Part shown: positions 5,300-11,022 of the stretch, piece after piece
How the letters are laid out: the number at the start of each line of letters is the position of its first letter
Numbering within the stretch: position 1 is the first letter of the stretch
NCBI GenBank assembly: GCA_049282355.1
Contig: JBAPTW010000364.1
Location: forward strand, 1 to 11,022
Source: JAGTVB01 sp049282355
Lineage (GTDB): Bacteria > Pseudomonadota > Gammaproteobacteria > HK1
Direction: 5' to 3'
Length of the DNA: 11,022 nucleotides
Translations under genes and position numbers: made by a program
The notes under the pieces: model-generated
Told to the model about the DNA's origin: nothing
Seen by the model: only the letters and a program-made list of their open reading frames with translations
Databases searched by the model: none

Positions 5300-8200
5300 A
5301 TGATTGGCCGCCTGACGGAGGAGCGGTTTAGTGCTGAGGATGTCCATATTCTTATCAATAAGCAACTGATTGACGATGGATTCTCTTTAACGTTTCATGT
5401 AACTAGCGACCGCGACTGCCGTTTGCACTGGGGTTTGAGCGCGAGCAGGGCAGGTGTGTGGCATCGCCCACCAAAAGAATGGTGGCCGCCGAAAAGCGAG
5501 CCCTTTGATGAGCAGGCGGTACAAACGCCCTTTACGCGGACTGGCCATCATGAACAGATGGCCAAAATTCGATTGCAAAATATCCCTTCTCGGACCGTGC
5601 TACCTTTTGTGCTTTTCTTCCCTGACGATAATCGTTGGCTCAAAGATGGCCGAGATAATTTTCGGGTTTTCCTTCCTTCTACCGATGACGCGCAACCTCC
5701 CGAGCAGGCGCTTACAGATAAGACGAAGGACGGCAAGTGGTTGAGACAATGTTTCGACTTGGGTGAGGGCGAGACCCTCGCGGCCGCTGTCGGTGAAGAG
5801 GACGCGACCCTTCGAGTATGTCTCATAACGGATGCTCCAGGGCCGTTGGTGCTGCACTGGGGGTTGGCAGAGCGGTTTCGGCAGGAATGGATGCTGCCGT
5901 CGCGGGCGGCTTGGCCGGACGGCACGACCCAATTTAATGAAAAGGCTGTGCGTAGCCCCTTAGTGGAGCAGGATGGGTTGTGTTGGCTAGAGATCTGCTT
6001 ACCTAAAGCCACTGAGCAACTGCTGCCGCGCGGTCTAAATTGTCTGCTTTACAATCCTGCTGAAGATCGCTGGATCAAGGCAAACGGAAGCGATGTCTAT
6101 TTCCCCTTAGGCCAGCAAACCGACCGAGTCGATGCATTCGCGTCCCCTGCAGCGCGTGACCTGGCTGATGAAATTATTGGTGCCGAGACGGGCAAGCAGT
6201 CTTGGACGCTCATGCATCGTTTTAATTTGTGCCATCGCCTGCTGGAAGGCGTGGAAAATGATCTCGAGTCATTAGCGCTACTTTTCGTCTGGCTGCGTTA
6301 TTCGGCTATCCGTCAGTTGGATTGGCAGCGGCGCTACAACACCCAACCGCGCGAGCTCGCGCATGCGCAGGCACGATTGACCGTGCGGCTCGCTGATATT
6401 TATCGCAGCTTCCCGAAAAGCCGTTTTTGGGTACGCTCGATGCTCGCTACCCTCGGCCGCGGTGGAGACGGTCAGCGGGTGCGTGATGAAATTTTGCATA
6501 TTATGCATCGCCACCACATTGCGGAATCACACGGCACATTCTTGGAGCAGTGGCACCAAAAGCTGCACAACAACACCACGCCCGACGACGTGGTCATTTG
6601 TGAGGCTTACCTTACTTTTCTGCACAGTGGCGGAGACGTTGCGCTGTTTTACCAAAAACTTGAAACAAGCGGTGTTTCTCGGGAGCGTCTGCGTAATTTT
6701 GAGCGTCCTATCGAGACCGATCCACAGTTCTATGCTGAGAAAAAAGATGGATTATCTCACGACTTCGAGCAATTTCTCAGGGTCTTAAAGTCTGTCCATT
6801 CTGGGACGGATATGAATAACGCCATCAGTGCGGCCAGAGGAGTCCTGGACGGACCTGTGAACCAGCAGCTCGATGGATTGTTGGCTTTCTGGCATGGAGG
6901 GGCTCCTATCCTGGAACAGGCGCGTGCCACCACCGAGCTGCGAGAGGCGTTGTATGAGCGGATTGCCTCCGGTGGTGATGAGCGTGTTGTCCGTGAGCTG
7001 GTTTACCTGGATCTTGCACTAGAGCAGGCTTTGCGAGTGTCGATTGAGCAGCAGGTATTGAGCACCCTCGATGACGATACGTCGTTCTCACTCACGCATT
7101 GGCTATTGCGCAATTTTAGCTTGTCAGTCAATTCGAAGGAACTCCAGTATTGCCGCAGACACCTCGAGAAGGTGTTTGCCATGCAACGCCTGGGAAAGGA
7201 TTGGGCGCTGCAGGCGAGAGCGGTTAGCGAGCGACTCAGCGCCACGTTAGCGCAATGGAGCGAAGACCTCTATCGGTGTTTTCAACCGAAAGCTGAATTC
7301 CTCGGACAGGCGATTGGTGTCGAGGCTTGGACGATTCCGCTTTTTAGTGAAGAAGTCATTAGAGGTAGCCTTGGTTTCGCGCTTGATCAAGCATTGAAAG
7401 AGATGAGTACCGCGTTGCGAAAGCGTGCTGGTCTTGGCAGCTGGGAGATCATTTGTCCGGTGCCTGCTGTCGAGGGGCGTGTACAGTTCGTCCCGAGCTT
7501 GCTCGACGTTCAAGGACAGAATTTTTCAGAGGACAAGATCCTCATTGCTGACGCCGTCAAGGGGGAGGAAGAGATCCCCGAGAAGGCGCGCGCCATTATC
7601 ACTTCCGATATGCCCGATCGCATGTCCCATGTGGCCATCCGTGCGCGTGAAGCCCGCATCTTGTTTGCAAGCTGTTTCAGTGCCGAAGTTTACCAGCAGC
7701 TCAAGGGGCTGCACGATCGCCAGATACAGGTGAGAACCACCCTAGCCGGTGAGATTGAGTGGCAAGAGACGACGGAGATCGCCGAGACCAACCAATCAAA
7801 GCCTGCGCGGCAGCGAGCTGCCGCGCAAGTCGTGCGCCACCGGGAATTTACTTCATGGGTTGTCTCTTCTGTAGGTTTTACTAATGCCAACGTCGGCGGG
7901 AAGTCGTCGCGTTTGCAGATATTGCGTAGCCGCTTGCCCGGCTGGATTCACACTCCCCCTTCCATGGCGCTGCCCTTTGGGGTTTTTGAGGCGGTGCTGC
8001 AAGCATTGGAAAACGAAAGGGTGGCGGTGGAATTGGCGGGCGCTGAGAAACGCCTGGTAAAGGAGAGGCAGCCGGTTCTCGAAGCTGTGCGGGCGACAAT
8101 TCTAAAGCTTTCGGCGCCGCAAGCACTCCGCGATGCGTTGTCATGCGCGTGGCAATCTCATCAGCTACCGGCCGTCTCCTGGGAGGAGATTTGGTCGGCA

Positions 8201-8797
8201 GCGAAGCGAGTATGGGCGTCAAAGTGGAATGATCGAGCTTATTATTCCAGGGTAGCTCTCGGTATTGCGCATGAAGATCTGGCGATGGCCGTGCTGATTC
8301 AGCAAGTCGTAGACGCCGATTACGCCTTTGTGGCTCACACCGTGAACCCGCTCACCGGCAACGATAAAGAGCTCTTCGCTGAGGTTGTCCTGGGTATGGG
8401 TGAAACGCTCGTCAGTAATTCACCTGGTCGTGCGCTGGCTTTTACTTACCATAAACCCGATGGCCAAATAAATCTGCTGTCTTACCCAAGCAAGCGCGAA
8501 GCCCGCGATGGAAGCGGCGTGATTTTCCGCTCCGACTCCAATGGCGAAGACTTAGAAGCATTTTCAGGCGCGGGTTTGTATGATAGCTTCCTGGCGCAAA
8601 CTCCTCGGTCTCGTGTCCTGGACTATACCGATGAGCCCCTGGTTTTTGACAAAGACTTTCGCAGTTACCTGTTAGGCGAGATAGGGCGCCTTGCCATTGC
8701 CGTGGAGAACGCCATGGAGACGCCACAGGATATTGAGGGCGCTGTTCAGGGAGATGAATTTTATGTTGTGCAAACCCGCCCTCAGCTTGGGCTTTGA
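5300..8797 (+). CDS. Alpha-glucan water dikinase (GWD, R1-like), 1165 aa, with tandem CBM45-like modules
   Basis: GWD transfers the beta-phosphate of ATP to glucosyl residues of starch-like glucan and the gamma-phosphate to water, through a phosphohistidine. Two CBM45-like starch-binding modules lead: residues about 28-126 (LHWGLSASRAGVWHRPP, W61/W62) and about 168-268 (LHWGLAERFRQEWMLP). The central region carries the GWD hallmark EQWHQKLHNNTTPDDVVICEA (about 416-436). The phosphohistidine domain reads TSDMPDRMSHVAIRAREAR with catalytic His777, as in plant GWD (SHVSVRARN). The C-terminal ATP-binding domain begins NVGGKSSRL (864-872) and holds AMAVLIQQVVDADYAFV, EVVLGMGETLVSNSPGRAL, FRSDSNGEDLEAFSGAGLYD and the end PQDIEGAVQGDEFYVVQTRPQ. 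All key blocks are present, so it should be active. It is shorter than plant GWD1 (about 1400 aa) because the N-terminus is compact. The start has AGGAGA 7 nt upstream. No glycogen genes are adjacent. Related PEP synthase and PPDK are excluded by the CBM45-like and GWD blocks. Confidence 0.95.
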   Translation: MIGRLTEERFSAEDVHILINKQLIDDGFSLTFHVTSDRDCRLHWGLSASRAGVWHRPPKEWWPPKSEPFDEQAVQTPFTRTGHHEQMAKIRLQNIPSRTVLPFVLFFPDDNRWLKDGRDNFRVFLPSTDDAQPPEQALTDKTKDGKWLRQCFDLGEGETLAAAVGEEDATLRVCLITDAPGPLVLHWGLAERFRQEWMLPSRAAWPDGTTQFNEKAVRSPLVEQDGLCWLEICLPKATEQLLPRGLNCLLYNPAEDRWIKANGSDVYFPLGQQTDRVDAFASPAARDLADEIIGAETGKQSWTLMHRFNLCHRLLEGVENDLESLALLFVWLRYSAIRQLDWQRRYNTQPRELAHAQARLTVRLADIYRSFPKSRFWVRSMLATLGRGGDGQRVRDEILHIMHRHHIAESHGTFLEQWHQKLHNNTTPDDVVICEAYLTFLHSGGDVALFYQKLETSGVSRERLRNFERPIETDPQFYAEKKDGLSHDFEQFLRVLKSVHSGTDMNNAISAARGVLDGPVNQQLDGLLAFWHGGAPILEQARATTELREALYERIASGGDERVVRELVYLDLALEQALRVSIEQQVLSTLDDDTSFSLTHWLLRNFSLSVNSKELQYCRRHLEKVFAMQRLGKDWALQARAVSERLSATLAQWSEDLYRCFQPKAEFLGQAIGVEAWTIPLFSEEVIRGSLGFALDQALKEMSTALRKRAGLGSWEIICPVPAVEGRVQFVPSLLDVQGQNFSEDKILIADAVKGEEEIPEKARAIITSDMPDRMSHVAIRAREARILFASCFSAEVYQQLKGLHDRQIQVRTTLAGEIEWQETTEIAETNQSKPARQRAAAQVVRHREFTSWVVSSVGFTNANVGGKSSRLQILRSRLPGWIHTPPSMALPFGVFEAVLQALENERVAVELAGAEKRLVKERQPVLEAVRATILKLSAPQALRDALSCAWQSHQLPAVSWEEIWSAAKRVWASKWNDRAYYSRVALGIAHEDLAMAVLIQQVVDADYAFVAHTVNPLTGNDKELFAEVVLGMGETLVSNSPGRALAFTYHKPDGQINLLSYPSKREARDGSGVIFRSDSNGEDLEAFSGAGLYDSFLAQTPRSRVLDYTDEPLVFDKDFRSYLLGEIGRLAIAVENAMETPQDIEGAVQGDEFYVVQTRPQLGL

Positions 8798-8866
8798 TAC
8801 TGGAACTGATCTGATATGACGAGTGGAGTTAATCGTGGAGGCTACATTTACCAAGGGAGAAAAGCC

Positions 8867-9274
8867 ATGAGGCGTTTTCAGCTTAAGACACGCTCATTGT
8901 ATGTACTCGTGCCGATGGCATTCGTCGTTGCTCTGGTGGGCTGTGGAGCCACCGAGGAGGTGAAGGAATCTTCCACAACAGCATTGTCTGCAGCACGATC
9001 CGCCGTCGAGGAAGCCGACGAGGCGCAAGCGGCAACCTATGCACCGTCTCCTTGGGCACAGGCCCGCGAGAAGCTTAGCGCGGCCGAGGAAGCGCTGCGC
9101 GCGGAGAAGTACCAACGAGCCAAAGTATTGGCTGAGGAGGCTCAAGTGGATGCCGAGCTCGCGGAGGCGCAGGCGCGAGCTGCCGTGGCGGAAGAAAGTG
9201 TCGACGATCTTCAGAGCAGCCTGGAGGCACTGCGCCACGAGGCGCGGCGCACCGGTGGGGCACCGGCCAAGTAA
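8867..9274 (+). CDS. DUF4398 lipoprotein (135 aa)
   Basis: The start is taken as the ATG at 8867, with GGGAGA six bases upstream, because it begins a clean lipoprotein signal peptide. The in-frame ATG at 8816 would add 17 residues and bury it. Basic residues (RRFQLKTR) and a hydrophobic stretch (LYVLVPMAFVVA) lead to the lipobox LVGC, with Cys26 as the lipidated residue. The residue after it is Gly, so outer-membrane sorting is expected. The mature part is one long alanine/glutamate-rich helical region, with the DUF4398 pattern AARSAVEEADEAQAATYAP (about 46-64) and then heptad-rich sequence (AQAREKLSAAEEALRAEKY) likely to form a coiled coil. The next gene, 39 nt on, carries the same domain fused to OmpA, so the two are paralogous at this part and probably co-transcribed. 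The gene starts 69 nt after the dikinase stop with no terminator seen between. Confidence 0.88.
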   Translation: MRRFQLKTRSLYVLVPMAFVVALVGCGATEEVKESSTTALSAARSAVEEADEAQAATYAPSPWAQAREKLSAAEEALRAEKYQRAKVLAEEAQVDAELAEAQARAAVAEESVDDLQSSLEALRHEARRTGGAPAK

Positions 9275-9313
9275 GGATTAGCGCAGCGGGACATGCAGAA
9301 GGAGATATGAAAC

Positions 9314-10171
9314 ATGAATTGCCTAAGAACTCACAACCCCTCTTGTAGGACAGGAATTTGCTTAGCCATGGCGAGTGCGCTTCTCGCCAGCTGCGCAGGT
9401 CCACAAACGAATCCGTCGCTAGAGCAGGCGCGCACCGCCGTCAACAACGCACAAACGAATCCGCAAATTGCTAAGTATGCACCCAAACCGCTTGAAAAAG
9501 CGGAACAAACACTGAACCGGGCAGAGACCGCTTGGGAAGAAGACCGCGACACCGAGTACGTGAGTCATTTGGCTTACGTGACCCAACAGCAGGTCGCTAC
9601 CGCTCAGGCGAGGGCCGATGAACGGATGGCCATTCAAAAGCGACAGCAACTCAGCGAAGAGCGCGACGTGCTGATGGCCAAGGCAGGAAAATGGGAGGCC
9701 CAGGCGGCACAGCAGCAGGCTGAAGAACGCGTGCAGGAGCTGGAACAGGAATTAGCGGACTTGCGTACCAAGCGTACTTCGCGCGGAATCGTGGTGACGC
9801 TCGACAGTGTCCTCTTCGAGTTCAATAAGGCGACGCTAAAACCTGGTGCTCAGAGGGAGATTTCGCGTTTGGCCTCGGTATTGACAGACCATCCAGATCG
9901 CAACCTCATCGTCGAAGGTCATACCGACAGCGTTGGCAGCGACAACTACAATCAAAGGTTATCGCAGCAGCGCGCACAGTCGGTGAAAGACGCACTGATT
10001 AGGCAGGGCGTCAATCCAAATCGCATTACAGCAACAGGTTACGGCGAGGCCTATCCTGTGGCTTCCAACAATACGGCGGCCGGGCGGCAACAAAATCGGC
10101 GCGTGGAGGTTATCGTGCTGAATGCCGGCGAGAAAGCTTCTGCTCATATGAGGGATAACGCCGGTATGTAA
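9314..10171 (+). CDS. OmpA-family lipoprotein with DUF4398 domain (285 aa)
   Basis: An outer-membrane lipoprotein that should bind peptidoglycan. The ATG at 9314 has GAAGGAGAT upstream with 7-nt spacing; an out-of-frame ATG at 9307 stops quickly. The lipobox is LLASC with Cys27. A DUF4398 unit follows (EQARTAVNNAQTNPQIAKYAP, about 37-57), then a long coiled coil rich in Gln/Glu (about 65-155, ending EERVQELEQELADL). The C-terminal OmpA domain (about 158-270) has SVLFEFNKATLKPGA, the peptidoglycan-binding signature VEGHTDSVGSDNYNQRLSQQ, and NRITATGYGEAYPVASN with NRRVEVIVL. The conserved aspartate and arginine that grip diaminopimelate are present. This is the Pal/YiaD-like layout. A tail of about 15 residues follows. 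It lies 39 nt after the DUF4398 lipoprotein, so the pair likely works together as an envelope tether or spacer. Terminator-like structures follow at 10260-10340. Confidence 0.94.
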   Translation: MNCLRTHNPSCRTGICLAMASALLASCAGPQTNPSLEQARTAVNNAQTNPQIAKYAPKPLEKAEQTLNRAETAWEEDRDTEYVSHLAYVTQQQVATAQARADERMAIQKRQQLSEERDVLMAKAGKWEAQAAQQQAEERVQELEQELADLRTKRTSRGIVVTLDSVLFEFNKATLKPGAQREISRLASVLTDHPDRNLIVEGHTDSVGSDNYNQRLSQQRAQSVKDALIRQGVNPNRITATGYGEAYPVASNNTAAGRQQNRRVEVIVLNAGEKASAHMRDNAGM

Positions 10172-10192
10172 AAAGCCAGTTTCTGGAGAAAA

Positions 10193-10305
10193 CGGCTGGG
10201 CTTGCCAGCACGGCGTTGTGCGCCGGGGCAAGATTTTCATCCACTCCCATCGACGCTCCGGGGTATCTGCCCCCTTTTTTGGCGTGGCCTTGCCACGCCC
10301 AGCCG
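10193..10305. repeat. Hairpin-rich stretch with flanking 9-bp inverted repeats
   Basis: CGGCTGGGC (10193-10201) is inverted as GCCCAGCCG (10297-10305), enclosing about 95 bp. Inside, GGCGTGGC (10281-10288) and GCCACGCC (10292-10299) make an 8-bp stem with a CTT loop. The whole could be a palindromic repeat unit or the remnant of a mobile element. The minus-strand open frame over it (9959-10318) overlaps the OmpA gene and is not believed. Confidence 0.5.
10260..10280 (+). terminator. Possible weak intrinsic terminator
   Basis: GGGG (10260-10263), a six-base loop, then CCCC (10270-10273), one more C and six T's (10275-10280). The stem is short, so it is weaker than the one at 10320, but it lies where the OmpA operon should end. 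Confidence 0.35.
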
Positions 10306-10319
10306 CTGAGGGTTGCAAG

Positions 10320-10340
10320 CGGCCCTCGGGCCGTTTTTTT
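10320..10340 (+). terminator. Intrinsic terminator of the lipoprotein operon
   Basis: CGGCCC (10320-10325) and GGGCCG (10328-10333) form a GC-rich hairpin, effectively a five-base stem around a CTCG loop, followed at once by seven T's (10334-10340). It would stop rightward transcription from the DUF4398/OmpA genes just before the stop codon of the leftward transposase gene at 10341. Confidence 0.7.
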
Positions 10341-11022
10341 CTACGGCGGCAAAATTAGCCGGAGAAGCCGTTGTTCAAGATCATCGACGTAGGCATCAGG
10401 GTGACGGCGAAAGCGTCGCTGAAGAATGCGACTGAGACGGCGTTGTTGAAGGAGCTTACGTTGCTCACGCCAAGCCTGGATGTCGCGAGGGATCAGTTGC
10501 TCAGGCGTCGGTGGCGCCAAAAGGGTCAGCACGCAGGTGATGAGGTGCACTGACCCACGCAGCACCAGGGACGAAGAGGCCTTCTTGCGGCCGCTGATCC
10601 GCCGTTCGTGGTGGCGAACCGAGCCGAAGAGCTGTTCGAGGTCGTTGTTGGTGCGAGGCAGGCCTTCGACTTCATAACAGTAGAACAGGCCGGGCAAGTA
10701 GCTATCGCTGACCTTAAGGAAATGTTCGAGTGCGCCCTTGAGCGAACCCGCTTGCTCGGTACGCTGGCGTAGGTGCTGGAGAAAATCCGTATAGTGCTGC
10801 TTGAGCGTCGCGGCCTTCTGGCAGGTCGTGTTCTTCAACAGCTCGGCCGCTTCCCACACCTGTTCGAAGGCGAAACGGATTTCCGGCCACAGCGGAGCAG
10901 TTTTCTCCAAGCCCTTGTTCACTATCCTTCTAACTGACTCCAAGGGCCTGGGAAGCCCCCCTTTTTCGCCGCCCCCTCCAGACTGCGTTCGATGATCGTC
11001 AGTCGCTCATGCAGCTTCAGTC
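10341..11022 (-). CDS. Transposase, two frames joined by a likely -1 frameshift, 5' end beyond the window
   Basis: The main frame runs to the stop TAG at 10343-10341 and is clear from about 10964 down. It holds WPEIRFAFEQVWEAAELL, LPGLFYCYEVEGLPRTNNDLEQ, and the motif GSVRHHERRISGRKK followed by LVLRGSVHLITCVLTLL. The LPRTNNDLEQxFGxxRxHERRxSGRK signature belongs to a transposase group common in environmental bacteria. I do not assign an IS family. Upstream, the main frame meets TGA at 11009-11007, whereas the -1-related frame is open from the window edge (LKLHERLTIIERSLEGAAKK) and stops at 10924-10922. The two overlap at an A5G6 run (10956-10966), so one protein could be made by -1 slippage or, if the run is an error or decay, the gene is broken. 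A TTG at 10943 is the only start-like codon in the main frame and has no clear ribosome-binding site. The C-terminus is highly basic (RRLSRILQRRFRRHP). It may be an intact insertion sequence, but its ends cannot be seen. Confidence 0.8.
10956..10966 (-). other. A5G6 slippery run, candidate programmed -1 frameshift site
   Basis: On the minus strand the sequence reads GCG-AAA-AAG-GGG-GGC in the upstream frame. It contains the heptamers A-AAG-GGG and G-GGG-GGC, both fitting the X-XXY-YYZ pattern for tandem -1 slippage. After slippage the reading is AAA-GGG-GGG-CTT, which enters the main transposase frame. The upstream frame ends in TAG 30-40 nt later, a usual arrangement in insertion sequences. 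Whether a stimulating structure follows cannot be judged by eye. Confidence 0.5.

Noticed and set aside
5548..6012. 154-codon minus-strand open frame inside the dikinase gene
   Set aside because: It is antisense to a well-conserved coding region (CBM45-like modules), and its sequence is the usual Ser/Arg/Pro-rich antisense product.
5300..8797. Phosphoenolpyruvate synthase or pyruvate phosphate dikinase
   Set aside because: The ATP-binding and phosphohistidine parts are shared, but the PEP/pyruvate-binding TIM-barrel is absent and the CBM45-like modules and the EQWHQKLHNN block are specific to glucan water dikinases.
8816..8866. Upstream ATG for the DUF4398 lipoprotein
   Set aside because: It would place 17 polar residues before the lipoprotein signal peptide, while the ATG at 8867 has a ribosome-binding site and gives a standard lipobox at Cys26.
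9959..10318. 119-codon minus-strand open frame at the end of the OmpA gene
   Set aside because: It is antisense to the conserved peptidoglycan-binding region and then runs through the hairpin cluster; nothing supports it.

Overview
The window looks like a chromosomal segment of a proteobacterium, most likely a gammaproteobacterium. The actin homologue MreB at the left edge reads very close to the gammaproteobacterial form, the lipoproteins carry Gram-negative lipoboxes, and a DUF4398/OmpA lipoprotein pair is present. The species cannot be named from this sequence. The spacing is loose, with small orphan genes, repeats and a transposase, so this is an accessory-type region next to a core gene.

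Layout. (1) Positions 1-882, minus strand: 5' part of mreB, cut by the window edge. (2) 883-1360: no convincing gene; a repeat element begins 26 nt upstream of the mreB start codon. (3) 1361-1591, plus: a small AT-rich protein of unknown function, followed by a strong hairpin. (4) 1866-2381, minus: an exported beta-rich protein. (5) 2382-2817: a 219-223 bp MITE-like element with 16-bp perfect terminal inverted repeats. (6) 2818-3441, plus: two small unknown genes, one with a possible ribbon-helix-helix-like C-terminus and one SH3/KOW-like. (7) 3692-4198 and 4493-5071, minus: a stress-protein-like (YflT-type) protein and a Ser/Thr/Gly-rich beta-repeat protein, with a third, shorter copy of the repeat between them. 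(8) 5300-8797, plus: a 1165-residue alpha-glucan water dikinase with two N-terminal CBM45-like starch-binding modules. (9) 8867-10171, plus: an apparent operon of a DUF4398 lipoprotein and a DUF4398-OmpA lipoprotein, followed by a hairpin-rich stretch and terminators. (10) 10341-11022, minus: most of a transposase whose two reading frames meet at an A5G6 slippery run.

How it may work together. The most striking gene is the glucan water dikinase. This enzyme class phosphorylates starch in plants and algae; here it sits in a bacterial context with the catalytic histidine, the ATP-binding region and the carbohydrate-binding modules all recognisable. It suggests that the host phosphorylates a stored or imported alpha-glucan, but no other glycogen or starch gene lies in the window. 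The two lipoproteins downstream are probably envelope proteins tethering outer membrane to peptidoglycan, and their link to the dikinase may be only positional. No CRISPR array, tRNA or rRNA was seen. The repeats, transposase and small orphan genes show that this locus has been reshaped by mobile DNA.
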